A stretch of 64,000 bases of DNA from Nonomuraea montanisoli (lineage in GTDB: Bacteria > Actinomycetota > Actinomycetes > Streptosporangiales > Streptosporangiaceae): contig NZ_JABWGN010000002.1 of assembly GCF_013363975.1 (NCBI RefSeq), positions 248,001-312,000 of the forward strand, given 5' to 3'. The notes beneath the pieces were generated by a model. It had not been told where the DNA came from. It saw only the letters and a list, made by a program, of their open reading frames with translations, and did not search any database. Of this stretch, positions 1 to 9,200 are shown piece after piece (positions within the stretch are counted from its first letter, which is position 1; each line of letters begins with the position of its first letter). A program made the position numbers and the translations under genes.

Positions 1-2736
1 CAGTACCCCGCTCACTGGGAGGCCGATGTCGTCCTCGCCGACGGCGGCACGGCCCACGTCCGCCCGATCCGTCCCGCCGACGCCGACCGGCTGCGCGCCT
101 TCTACTCGCGCCTGTCCGACGAGTCGATCTACTTCCGCTTCTTCGGGCCGCGCCCGCGGCTGTCGGACAAGGAGGTGGCCTGGTTCACGACCGTCGACTA
201 CCTGGACCGGGTCGCGCTGATCGCCACCATCGGCACCGAGATGGTGGCCGTCATCCGCTACGACCGGATGAGTCCCACCGAGGCCGAGGTGGCCTTCCTG
301 GTCGAGGACGCCCATCAGGGCCGCGGCGTCGCCTCGGTGCTGCTGGAGCACCTGGCCGCCACCGCGCGCGAGCGCGGCATCGAGCGCTTCGTCGCCGACG
401 TGCTGCCGGCGAACATGAAGATGATGGGCGTGCTGCGCCAGGCCGGCTACACCGCCGAGAGCAGCTTCGCCGACGGCGTGGTCCGCATGACCCTCGACCT
501 CACCCCCACCGAGACCTCGGCCGAGGTGACGGCCTCGCGCGAGCACCGCGCCGAGGCGCGCTCGATCGCCCGGCTGCTCACGCCCGGCTCGGTGGCGGTG
601 ATCGGCGCCTCGCGCGAGGCGGGCGGCGTCGGCCAGGCCGTGCTGCGCAACCTGCTGGCCGCCGACTTCACCGGCCCCGTCTACCCGGTGCACCGCGAGG
701 TGCGGGCCGTGGCGGGCGTGCGGGCCTACCCGAGCGTGTCGGCCATCGACGACACCGTGGACCTCGCCGTGGTCGCCGTGCCCGCCGAGAGCGTGGCCGA
801 CGTGGTCAAGGAGTGCGCGGAGAAGGGCGTCCACGGGCTCGTCGTGGTGTCGTCCGGGTTCGGTGAGACCGGCGAGGAGGGGCGGGCCCGCCAGGACGAG
901 CTGGCGCGCATCGCCCGCGCGTACGGCCTGCGCATGGTCGGCCCGAACTGCCTGGGCATCGCCAACACCGACCCGGCCGTGCGGCTCAACGCCACGCTCG
1001 CGGCGACGGTGCCCGGCCGGGGCCGGGTGGGGTTCTTCAGCCAGTCGGGCGCGCTCGGCACGGCGCTGCTGCAGCGGGTGGCGCAGCGCGGCATGGGCAT
1101 CTCGTCGTTCGTGTCGGCGGGCAACCGGGCCGACGTGTCGGGCAACGACCTGCTGCAGTACTGGGAGGAGGACGCCGCCACCGAGGTGATCCTGCTCTAC
1201 CTGGAGTCGCTGGGCAATCCGCGCAAGTTCACCCGGCTGGCCCGCCGCATCTCCCGGAGCAAGCCGGTCGTCGTGGTCAAGAGCGGCGGCACCCCGGCCG
1301 GGCACTCCGCGCGCGAGCTGCGGCTGCCCGACTCGGCGATCAGCTCGCTGTTCGAGCAGGCCGGCCTGATCCGCGTGGACGACCTCATCCAGCTCTTCGA
1401 CGTGGGCCAGCTCCTCGCCTACCAGCCGCTGCCCGCCGGGCCGCGGGTGGGCCTGGTCACCAACTCCGACGCGCTCGGGCTGCTGGCCGCCGACTCCTGC
1501 GTGGCCGCCGGCCTGTCGCCGCGGCCGCCCGCGAACCTGGGCGCCTCGGCCGGGGCCGCCGAGTACGGCGCGGCGCTGGCCGGGCAGCTCGCCTCGGACG
1601 AGGTGGACGCGGCCATCGTGATCTACACGCCGCCGATCCCCGGGGCCGGGGAGGAGGTGGCGGCCGAGCTGCTGCGGGTCGCGGAGGAGTCCGGCAAACC
1701 CGTGCTGGCGACCTTCGAGGGGCATCTCGGGATGCACCCGGCGCTGCGGGTGGGCGCCCCGCCGTCGAGCGGGTCCGGGTCCGCGCGGGCCACGCCGTCG
1801 AACGGGTCCGGGGCGGGGCGGGCGACGCCGTCGCGCGGCTCCATCCCGTCGTACGCGGCGCCGGAGGAGGCCGTGCGGGCCCTGGCCCACGTCGTGCGGT
1901 ACGCCGCCTGGCGGTCCCGGCCCGTCGCGCCGCCGCCGGAGCTGGCGGACGTCGACACGGCCCGCGCCCGCGACCTGGTCACCCGCGCCCTCGCCGCCGG
2001 CCGGGAGGGGGGCGACGCCGGCGAGGCGGGCGCCGCCGGGGGAGAGGGCGAGGTGGACGTCACCGGGAGGGAGGCCGAGGTGGACGCCGCCGAGCTGCTC
2101 TCCTGCTACGGCCTCGACGTGTGGCCCGCCGAGGTGGTCGGCTCGCCGGACGAGGCGGTCGAGGCCGCCCGGCGGCTGGGCTGGCCCGTGGTGCTCAAGG
2201 TCGCCGACCCCGACGCCTCCCGCCGGGCCGGCACCGTACGGCTCGGCCTGGAGAGCCCCGACAGCGTCCGGCACGCGTACACCGAGTTCGCGGGCCGGCT
2301 CGGCGACGGCGTGGCGCTGGCCGTGCAGCGCATGGCGCCCCAGCCGGCGGTGCCCACGGTGGTGGGCGTCGTGGAGGACCCGGCGTTCGGGCCGATCGTG
2401 TCGTTCGGGCTGGGCGAGGTGACGGCGCGGCTCCTGCTCGACCAGGGGTTCCGGCTCGCGCCGCTCACCGGGGAGGACGCCGCCGGGCTGGTGCGCTCGG
2501 TGCGGGCCGCGCCGCTGCTGTTCGGCGAGTACGGCTACCCGCCCGTGGCGGTCGACGCCCTGGAGGACCTCCTGGTGCGGATCGGGCGGCTGGCCGGAGA
2601 CCTGCCGGAGGTGGCCCGGCTGGACCTCGACCAGGTGCTGGTGGGGGAGTCGGGCGTCATCGTGCTCGGCGCCCGCGCCACGGTCCGCACGCCGCCGGGC
2701 CCGCGCCTCGACGGAGGCCCGCGCCGCCTGTCCTGA
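1..2736 (+). CDS. GNAT acetyltransferase fused to acyl-CoA synthetase (NDP-forming), PatA-like; 5' partial
   Basis: The reading frame is open from base 1, so the N-terminus lies outside the window; 911 residues are visible. Order of domains: GNAT fold (about residues 15-165; R/Q-x-x-G-x-G/A segment HQGRGVAS), a CoA-binding Rossmann domain (about 180-300, starting VAVIGASREAGGVG), a succinyl-CoA-ligase-like domain (FFSQSGALG), and a C-terminal ATP-grasp half (LLSCYGLDVWPAEVV, VVLKVADP). A GNAT-first fusion of this kind is the layout of Streptomyces protein lysine acetyltransferase PatA. The SHTG motif that carries the phospho-histidine in working NDP-forming synthetases is not recognisable, and a Gly/Ser-rich stretch (about residues 588-615) interrupts the protein. 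I infer a CoA-sensing acetyltransferase with an inactive ligase part rather than a true acetate-CoA ligase. Confidence 0.88.
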   Translation, partial: QYPAHWEADVVLADGGTAHVRPIRPADADRLRAFYSRLSDESIYFRFFGPRPRLSDKEVAWFTTVDYLDRVALIATIGTEMVAVIRYDRMSPTEAEVAFLVEDAHQGRGVASVLLEHLAATARERGIERFVADVLPANMKMMGVLRQAGYTAESSFADGVVRMTLDLTPTETSAEVTASREHRAEARSIARLLTPGSVAVIGASREAGGVGQAVLRNLLAADFTGPVYPVHREVRAVAGVRAYPSVSAIDDTVDLAVVAVPAESVADVVKECAEKGVHGLVVVSSGFGETGEEGRARQDELARIARAYGLRMVGPNCLGIANTDPAVRLNATLAATVPGRGRVGFFSQSGALGTALLQRVAQRGMGISSFVSAGNRADVSGNDLLQYWEEDAATEVILLYLESLGNPRKFTRLARRISRSKPVVVVKSGGTPAGHSARELRLPDSAISSLFEQAGLIRVDDLIQLFDVGQLLAYQPLPAGPRVGLVTNSDALGLLAADSCVAAGLSPRPPANLGASAGAAEYGAALAGQLASDEVDAAIVIYTPPIPGAGEEVAAELLRVAEESGKPVLATFEGHLGMHPALRVGAPPSSGSGSARATPSNGSGAGRATPSRGSIPSYAAPEEAVRALAHVVRYAAWRSRPVAPPPELADVDTARARDLVTRALAAGREGGDAGEAGAAGGEGEVDVTGREAEVDAAELLSCYGLDVWPAEVVGSPDEAVEAARRLGWPVVLKVADPDASRRAGTVRLGLESPDSVRHAYTEFAGRLGDGVALAVQRMAPQPAVPTVVGVVEDPAFGPIVSFGLGEVTARLLLDQGFRLAPLTGEDAAGLVRSVRAAPLLFGEYGYPPVAVDALEDLLVRIGRLAGDLPEVARLDLDQVLVGESGVIVLGARATVRTPPGPRLDGGPRRLS

Positions 2737-2848
2737 CGCCTCGCCCCGCAACGCGCGGGGGGTCCTGGCGTGGCCGTACGGCTTGAGACGTTATAGAGCG
2801 TTATGTACGGCAGGTGAGGGCGGCGCGCCGTCCTGGCAGGATGGACCC

Positions 2849-3439
2849 ATGAGGGAAACCCGAGTCTCAGCCGCGGGCCTGCGCGAAGCGATCGAGCGCA
2901 GCGGCTACTATCCCGACCTCGTCACCGATGCGGTCGAATCCGCGCTGGGCAAGGAGGCCGTGACCGCCTTCGTGGTCCATCATGAGGCGACGTTCGACCC
3001 GGCCATGGAGGTGCGCAGGCACGTCACCGTCCTGGTGCTGACCGGCACCCGGCTCCTGGTGTGCCACACCGACGAGCACCCGGCCGTCGAGGGCGTGTCC
3101 GCCTCGCACGCCTCCACCACGACCGAGGCCGTGCGGCTCAGCCGCATCCAGTCCGTCGCGGTCACCCGGGTCGTCCCCGACCCCGCCTCCTACGCGCCCG
3201 GGGTGCCGCCCACCGAGGCGACGCTCACGATCGGGTGGGGCGCCATCGCCCACGTCGACCTGGAGCCCGCCACCTGCGGCGACGAGAACTGCGAGGCCGA
3301 CCACGGCTACACCGGCGCCATCACGGCCGACGACCTGTCGCTGCGCGTCAGCGAGGCCGCCGACGGGCCCGAGGCCGTCTCCCACGTGCTCGCCTTCGCC
3401 AAGGCCCTGTCAGAGGCCACGGCCCGCGCCGCCTCCTGA
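2849..3439 (+). CDS. DUF5998 family protein
   Basis: A 196-residue soluble protein beginning MRETRVSAAGLREAIERSGY and containing a conserved HTDEHP-like segment. I recognise the actinomycete DUF5998 family, whose function is unknown. The ATG at 2849 is preferred over the earlier in-frame start because it opens the conserved block. In related genomes it sits beside the phosphodiesterase and rhodanese genes found further on here; in this window a TnpB remnant separates them. No signal peptide or membrane segment is visible. Confidence 0.8.
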   Translation: MRETRVSAAGLREAIERSGYYPDLVTDAVESALGKEAVTAFVVHHEATFDPAMEVRRHVTVLVLTGTRLLVCHTDEHPAVEGVSASHASTTTEAVRLSRIQSVAVTRVVPDPASYAPGVPPTEATLTIGWGAIAHVDLEPATCGDENCEADHGYTGAITADDLSLRVSEAADGPEAVSHVLAFAKALSEATARAAS

Positions 3440-3661
3440 CCGCCCTCCGGCCGGCCGCCCTTCGAGGGCTGGCCGTGCTTCCAGGGGCGGTCGCTCCAGT
3501 CGCGCAGGGCGACCGGTCGTGCCTCGACCGGTCGCTCCGATCGTGCAGGGCGGCGGATGACGCCTCGACGGCCGGTCGTCCCGGCCGCGCTGGTCGGCCG
3601 GTCGCGCCTCGCAACGGCCCCCGTACGTACGCACGCCGCTAAGCTCGGAGGGTGACTCCTC

Positions 3662-3686
3662 CGCTCCCTGAAGGGAGCGGCTTCTC
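3662..3686 (-). repeat. IS200/IS605-type right-end hairpin next to tnpB
   Basis: CCGCTCCCTGAAGGGAGCGG forms a near-perfect hairpin just downstream of the tnpB stop codon (minus strand). IS605-family ends carry such subterminal hairpins, and the 3' part of tnpB transcripts is known to give the omega guide RNA. The element end itself was not mapped. Confidence 0.5.
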
Positions 3687-3687
3687 G

Positions 3688-4293
3688 CTAAGCCGCTTGC
3701 GCAGCCTCACGAAGGGCAAGCCCTGCCCTCAAGATGTTGATCGCCGCGTTCACGTCGGCGTGTGCGGCGTGCCCGCACGCCGTACACCGGAAGGCGGCTT
3801 GGGTGAGGCGGTTCTCCTTCGCGCAGTGCCCGCATCGCGAGCAGGTGCGGGAGGTGTCGCGGGGCGCGACTGCGATCAGCTCTCGACCGGCGCTCTCAGC
3901 CTTGTACGCAAGGATCGTCAGGAACACCCCCCAACCCGCGTCGAGAATCGAACGGTTGAGCCCGGACTTCTGCGCGACGTTGCGGCCGGGGGCTTCGACC
4001 GTGCCGGACACCGAGCGGGTCATGTTGGTGATCCGCAGGTCCTCGTGCACGATGAGATCGTAGTCGCGGACCAAGGCGAGCGCGGCCTTGGGACCGTCGG
4101 GATCGGCCTTGCGGATCTCCTTCAGTTCCGCCGACTGCTCGCCGTAGCCGATCGTGACGCCTGCTTCGCGGTAGGCGGTGCGGCGGTGCTCCAACGCGGC
4201 GTTGTACAGCTCACGGTGATCCTCCAGGCACTGCGTGAGCGCGGCGGCCTGCTCGACCGTGGGGCGCAGCAGGAACTTGAACGACCTACGCAC
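3688..4293 (-). pseudogene. tnpB: Internally deleted TnpB (IS605 OrfB family)
   Basis: The ORF gives 201 residues, about half the usual 370-400. The N-terminus (FKFLLRPTVEQAAALTQCL, YNAALEHRR) and the C-terminus are intact: RuvC-II glutamate in IVHEDLRI, zinc ribbon CSRCG...CTACG, and RuvC-III aspartate in HADVNAA. The middle, which should hold the RuvC-I aspartate (family motif D-x-G), is missing after KEIRKADPDG, with the frame kept. A nuclease lacking RuvC-I should be dead, so I call it a pseudogene, although it could still be made as a short protein. It lies between DUF5998 and the phosphodiesterase, genes that are usually neighbours. Confidence 0.8.
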
Positions 4294-4466
4294 ACCCCAC
4301 CTCCCACGTTCGGTAACGAGACGACCACGATATCGGCTGGCACCGACAAACCCGGAAGAGCATCTGTCATGTGCAGACCTGACAGGTCAAGGCACGCTCG
4401 GGTCGTTGCGGCCCTCCCGCTCCCCATTCCTCCGACGGCCGAAGCCGCCGGTCCCCTCGGGAGCAC

Positions 4467-5651
4467 ATGATGGCCGACACCGCCCCTCTGATCCCCGCGT
4501 ACGGCGGGTCGTCGCTGGCGGACCTGCCCCGAGCGCTGCTGGCCGCCCTCGACCCCGCCGCCCTCGGCCCCACACCCGCCACCGGCCCGATCCCAGCCGA
4601 GCCCGCCCCCATCCGCGTCGAGCCCGCCCGCGCCGTCTGCGTCCTGCTGATCGACGGCCTCGGGGATGAGGCGCTGCGCGCCCACGCCGGCGCGGCGCCG
4701 TTCCTCTCCCAGGGCATGCGACCGGTGACCGGCGCGACGCCGCTGACCGCGGGGTTCCCCGCCACCACCGTCACGAGCCTGTGCTCACTCGGCACCGGCC
4801 TGACCCCCGGCGAGCACGGCATGCTGGGCGTGACCCTGGCCGTGCCGGACACCGGCCTGCTGTTCAACGCTCTGCGCTGGTCCCGGCCCGACGAGCTGGT
4901 CATGGACCCGCGCGTCTGGCAGCCCGCTCCCACCGTGTTCGAGCGGGCCCGGGACGCGGGCGTCATGGCCGCGTACGTGGCGCCGGGCGAGTTCGAGGGC
5001 ACCGGCCTGACCCAGGCCGTCCACCGGGGTGCGCGCCACCTCGCCGCCGGCACCGTGGACGAGCGCGTCGAACGGGCCCGCGAGGCCCTGCGCGAGCCGC
5101 CCGCGTACGTGACCGTCTACTACGGCGACCTCGACGCCGCCGGCCACGACACGGGCTGGGGGAGCGAGGAGTGGCTGGAGCGGCTCGCGACCGCCGACCG
5201 GCTCGCCGAGCGGCTGGCCGGCGCGCTGCCGGACGGCTGCGCCCTGTACGTCACCGCCGACCACGGCATGGTCAACGCCACCGGCAAGCTCGACGTGGAG
5301 GGCGATCCGGAGCTTCGGCGCGGGGTGGCCCTGCTGGGCGGCGAGGCGCGGGCCCGCCACGTGTACGCCGAGGAGGGGGCCGCCGCCGACGTGCTGGCCG
5401 CCTGGCGTGAGCGGCTGGCCGGCCAGGCGTGGGTGGTGCCGCGCGAGGAGGCGGTCGAGGCCGGGTGGTTCGGGCCCGCCGTACGGGCCGAGTGGCTGAG
5501 GCGCCTCGGTGACGTGCTGGCCGTGCCGTACACCGGCCTGGCCCTCGTCGCGCCCCGCGCCCACGCGCGCGAGGCGGCCTTCGTCGGCTACCACGGCTCG
5601 ATGACGGCCGCCGAACAGTACGTGCCGCTGCTGGAGGCGAGCACCCGTTGA
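4467..5651 (+). CDS. Alkaline phosphatase family / nucleotide pyrophosphatase-phosphodiesterase
   Basis: A 394-residue soluble protein of the alkaline phosphatase superfamily. Visible metal-site blocks are VCVLLIDGLGDEA (first Asp), TPLTAGFPATTVTSL (Thr nucleophile), GDLDAAGHDTGWGS (Asp/His), YVTADHGMVN (Asp-His) and a final YHGSM. The family hydrolyses phosphodiester or pyrophosphate bonds; the substrate cannot be read from sequence. Two ATG codons lie side by side (4467 and 4470); the first is used. It is followed after 40 bp by the rhodanese gene on the same strand, probably one transcription unit. Confidence 0.88.
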   Translation: MMADTAPLIPAYGGSSLADLPRALLAALDPAALGPTPATGPIPAEPAPIRVEPARAVCVLLIDGLGDEALRAHAGAAPFLSQGMRPVTGATPLTAGFPATTVTSLCSLGTGLTPGEHGMLGVTLAVPDTGLLFNALRWSRPDELVMDPRVWQPAPTVFERARDAGVMAAYVAPGEFEGTGLTQAVHRGARHLAAGTVDERVERAREALREPPAYVTVYYGDLDAAGHDTGWGSEEWLERLATADRLAERLAGALPDGCALYVTADHGMVNATGKLDVEGDPELRRGVALLGGEARARHVYAEEGAAADVLAAWRERLAGQAWVVPREEAVEAGWFGPAVRAEWLRRLGDVLAVPYTGLALVAPRAHAREAAFVGYHGSMTAAEQYVPLLEASTR

Positions 5652-5691
5652 CCGGTCCCGCGAGCGGGACGCCCGACCAGGAGGAGCCGAG

Positions 5692-6504
5692 ATGAGCCCG
5701 CTGATCACCCCTGCCGAACTCGCCGCGCTCGACGGCGTGACCGTGCTCGACGCCCGCTCGCGGCTCGGCGGCCCGCCCGCGATCGGGCTGTACCGGGAGG
5801 GGCACCTGCCGGGCGCCGTCTACTGCGACGTGGACGCCGACCTCGCCGCCCCGCCCGGCCCCGACGGCCGGCACCCGCTGCCCGACACGGCCCTCTTCGA
5901 GGCCGCGATGCGGCGGCTCGGCGTGAGCAACGCCCGGCCGGTGGTCGTGTACGACGACGCCGGTTCGACGATCGCGGCGCGCGCCTGGTGGACGCTGCGC
6001 TACTTCGGCCATCAGGAAGTCCGGGTGCTCGACGGCGGCCTGCCCGCGTGGGTGGCGGCGGGGCTGCCGACGGTGACCGAGTTCCCCGAGATCGAGCCGG
6101 GCGACTTCACCGCCAAGCCCGGCGGCATGCCCATGCTCACGGCCGACGAGGCCGCGGCGCTCGCCGGTGACGGGGTGCTGCTCGACGCGAGGTCCGCCGA
6201 GCGCTACCGCGGCGAGACCGAGCCGATCGACCCCGTGGCGGGGCACGTCCCGGGCGCGGTGTCGGCTCCGACGGTCGCGAACGTCGGCCCGGACGGCCGC
6301 TTCCTGCCTCCGGAGGAGCTGCGGGAGCGCTTCGCCGGCCTCGGGGTGCGTGAGGGGGTGCGGGCCGGGGCCTACTGCGGGTCGGGGGTGACGGCCGCGC
6401 ACCAGGTGCTGGCCATGGAGCTGGCGGGGCTTCCGGCCGCCCTGTACGTCGGTTCGTGGTCGAACTGGGTGGCCGACCCGGCCCGTCCGGTCGCCACCGG
6501 CTGA
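5692..6504 (+). CDS. sseA: Sulfurtransferase (tandem rhodanese domains), thiosulfate/3-mercaptopyruvate type
   Basis: 270 residues with an inactive N-terminal rhodanese domain (opening VTVLDARSRLGGPP) and an active C-terminal domain whose catalytic cysteine lies in AYCGSGVTAAH. The CGSGVTA loop is typical of 3-mercaptopyruvate or thiosulfate sulfurtransferases. The ATG follows a clear ribosome-binding site (AGGAGGAG region, 5679-5688). The last 133 bp overlap the convergent CHAT gene. Confidence 0.88.
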   Translation: MSPLITPAELAALDGVTVLDARSRLGGPPAIGLYREGHLPGAVYCDVDADLAAPPGPDGRHPLPDTALFEAAMRRLGVSNARPVVVYDDAGSTIAARAWWTLRYFGHQEVRVLDGGLPAWVAAGLPTVTEFPEIEPGDFTAKPGGMPMLTADEAAALAGDGVLLDARSAERYRGETEPIDPVAGHVPGAVSAPTVANVGPDGRFLPPEELRERFAGLGVREGVRAGAYCGSGVTAAHQVLAMELAGLPAALYVGSWSNWVADPARPVATG

Positions 6505-9200
6505 CCCGGGCCCCGTTCCCGGGGCTGGTGCGCGGCACGAGGCGGAGGTGCGACCGGGCGGTGGCCCGCGCCGAAGCAGACGAAGCCTGGCACCTCCGTC
6601 CTGGCCGAGGCCACGGCCAGGGCGGATGCGGGCGGCTCGCCGTGGGCCAGCAGCTCGTGGAAGAGCGTCATCACGGCCCGGGCGTCGTCGTCGCGCACCG
6701 GCACCATCCCGGCGACGACGCAGGCCGTACCCCTGGCCAGGAACGCCCCGGCCAGCCCCAGCGGCGCGCCCTCGGCGGGGACGCGCGCCATCCCGGAGTC
6801 GCACGCCGACAGCACCACGAGCACCGGCGAGCGGGGCAGCCGCAGCAGGTCGTACGCCATGAGCGGCCCGTCGTCCAGCGTGATGGACGACAGCAGCGGG
6901 CTGCGCGCGTGGAACACCCCGTGCGCCGCCAGGTGCAACACGTCCGCGGCGGCCAGCGCCTCCATCACCGGCCCGGTCCGCGCGGGCGCCTCGCGCCCGC
7001 GCGGATGGCCGGCCAGCACGCGGTCCACCTCGGTACGGGCGTGCGCCAGCCCGGGCCCCGCGGCGGCGGCCACCACGGGCGCGTCGTCCGGGGCTGGCGC
7101 GCGCCGTCCGGCCGCCAGCCAGGCCGCCGCGCTCGCTGCCACGCTCACGGGACGCCCGCGCAGGCACGGCAGCGCGGCCCACGGCATGGTGTGCAGCGCC
7201 CCGGCGGGCACCACCACCAGCGGCCGGTCGGCGATCTCGTGCCGGACCGGCCGCAGCAGCAGCCGTTCGACCTCGCCCGCCGCCTCCCGCACCGGGCCGC
7301 CCGGGGCGAGGGCGGTCCGCTCGTCCACCGGCGAGCTGTCGTCCACCGGCGGGCCGTCGCCCAGGCTGTGACGGCGCAGGGCGTAGCGCAGCCGGACGAC
7401 CGCCTCGGCGACCTCCTCCAGCCGCCCCAGCCGCCGCACCAGCGCGCGCCCCTCCGACACCACCACGACGAGCAGCGACGCCCCCTCCACCACGAACTCC
7501 AGCAGCACGGCCCCGCCACCGCCCTCCGCACCCACGCCACCGGGCGCGGCCTCCGCGAGGGCCGCCCGTACCTCGCGCAGGTCCGGTACGCACGCCTCCG
7601 GCGCGGCCACCGCCCGCCAGCGCTCGGCCCAGGCGAAGACTTCGGCCGCGTCCCGGTCCCGCGCCGCCAGCCGCAGCCCGAGCCCGGCGAGCCGCTCGCC
7701 CGCCCGCGCCATGTGCGCCCGCAGCCCCGGGTCCTCGAACGCGCCGGCCTGGCTGCGCGCCTCGGCCAGCCCCTCATGGGCGGCGCGCAGCGCGGCGTCC
7801 GTGTCACCCCGCAGCTCCGCCTCCAGCGCCCGGGCGTGCTGCCGCACCAGCCCCGGCACCCGCCGCCGCGGGGGAGGACCGGGCCGGCCGCCGATGAGCT
7901 CCTGCAGCGCCGGAGGCAGAGCCGCCTTACGGGCCGTCCCGCCCCCTTCGGCCACCACCACGGAGCCGGCGGAGATCGGGGCGGGAACGTCCGGAGGCGC
8001 GTTCGTCAGCTCGGCGAGCTGGCTCAGGGCAGCGGCCCGGTCGCCCAGGGCGAGGGCGGCCTCGGCCGCCTCCAGCCGCAGGGCCGCGCCGCCCGCCTGG
8101 TGCGCGGGGTCGCGTTCCAGGTCCCCGGCGCACGCCACCAGCTCCGCCAGCAGCCCGGGCGCGGGCCCGTCCAGGGCCAGCCGGGCGCGCAGCTCGACCT
8201 CCCGGGCGAGCGGCAGCCAGGAGGCGCGTCCCTGTGCCTCCAGCTCCCGCCCCGCCCGGGCGGCGAGCGCCAGCGCCCGCCGCGGGTCGCTCGTCAGCAG
8301 CTCCGCCCGCGCCAGCTTCAGCCGCGCGTCGGCCAGCGCCACGTGCGCCCCGGACGCCTCCAGATCGGGTACGGCCCGGCTGAGCAGCTCGCGTGCCTCG
8401 CCGGGCTGCTGGGCCGCCAGCAGGGCGCCCGCGAAGTCCGCCCGCATCGTCGCCAGCCGCTCGGCGAAGCCGAACAGCGCCTCCTCGGCCTTCCGGTAGT
8501 GCCCGAACGCGCCCGCGACGTCGCCCCGCCGTACGGCCAGAAAAGGCAGGTTGGCGGCGGCCAGGCGGGCCAGATGGTCGAGCCCGGCGTGCCGGGCCAG
8601 CTCCAGGCAGGCCGTGACGTCGCCCATGGCGGCGTCCCACTCGCCGAGGAAGGCGCGCACCAGCCCCCGGTTGAGCAGCCCGCCCGCCAGGAACCTGTGG
8701 TCGTCGACGCCGCCCGGCGCCGCGGCCAGGATCTCGACGGCGCGGTCGCAGGCGGCCACGGCCTCCCGATACCGGCCGAGGTGGGCCAGGGCCACGGCGC
8801 GCTGGGTGTCGAGCTTGGCCCGGTCGAGCGACGACAGCGCGGGCCAGGCCAGGGCCGCGATGCGCAGCGCCTGCAAGGGGTGCCCGCGCTCGGTGCGTAC
8901 GGTGACCAGGGACAGCCGCGCCTGAGCCAGCCGCTCGGGTGGGGCGCCGGACGTGGCGACGGCGCGCCGCAGGTGGCGCTCGGCGGCCTGGAGGTCGCCG
9001 AGCTCGCGCGCGGCCAGCCCCATCGCCCTGAGCGCCACGACGGCCGCCTCCGCCGCACCCCGGGCTTCGGCGGCCGACAGGACGGACTGAGCCGTGCGCA
9101 TGGCCCGAGCGGGATCGACGACCGAGCGCAGCACCGCCGCCTCGGCCGTCCCCACCAGGCCATGCGCCACCGCCCCGCCGATCGGGGGGTGCTGCGTCAC
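6372..9200 (-). CDS. CHAT domain protein with N-terminal TPR-like repeats
   Basis: 942 residues. The first ~450 are alanine/leucine-rich helical repeats of TPR type. The C-terminal CHAT (caspase HetF-associated with TPRs) protease domain shows the expected dyad: His760 in LHLAAHGVF and Cys800 in VVLSACDSG. CHAT proteins are caspase/separase-like peptidases often switched on in conflict or cell-death systems. I use the GTG at 9200 because it overlaps the stop of the upstream gene (GTGA), giving translational coupling; a GTG at 9218 is also possible. The domain normally ends near GFVCFGAG, but the frame runs about 60 residues further, into the 3' end of the rhodanese gene. Confidence 0.85.
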   Translation of the reverse strand: MTQHPPIGGAVAHGLVGTAEAAVLRSVVDPARAMRTAQSVLSAAEARGAAEAAVVALRAMGLAARELGDLQAAERHLRRAVATSGAPPERLAQARLSLVTVRTERGHPLQALRIAALAWPALSSLDRAKLDTQRAVALAHLGRYREAVAACDRAVEILAAAPGGVDDHRFLAGGLLNRGLVRAFLGEWDAAMGDVTACLELARHAGLDHLARLAAANLPFLAVRRGDVAGAFGHYRKAEEALFGFAERLATMRADFAGALLAAQQPGEARELLSRAVPDLEASGAHVALADARLKLARAELLTSDPRRALALAARAGRELEAQGRASWLPLAREVELRARLALDGPAPGLLAELVACAGDLERDPAHQAGGAALRLEAAEAALALGDRAAALSQLAELTNAPPDVPAPISAGSVVVAEGGGTARKAALPPALQELIGGRPGPPPRRRVPGLVRQHARALEAELRGDTDAALRAAHEGLAEARSQAGAFEDPGLRAHMARAGERLAGLGLRLAARDRDAAEVFAWAERWRAVAAPEACVPDLREVRAALAEAAPGGVGAEGGGGAVLLEFVVEGASLLVVVVSEGRALVRRLGRLEEVAEAVVRLRYALRRHSLGDGPPVDDSSPVDERTALAPGGPVREAAGEVERLLLRPVRHEIADRPLVVVPAGALHTMPWAALPCLRGRPVSVAASAAAWLAAGRRAPAPDDAPVVAAAAGPGLAHARTEVDRVLAGHPRGREAPARTGPVMEALAAADVLHLAAHGVFHARSPLLSSITLDDGPLMAYDLLRLPRSPVLVVLSACDSGMARVPAEGAPLGLAGAFLARGTACVVAGMVPVRDDDARAVMTLFHELLAHGEPPASALAVASARTEVPGFVCFGAGHRPVAPPPRAAHQPRERGPGQPVATGRAGSATQFDHEPTYRAAGSPASSMASTWCAAVTPDPQ

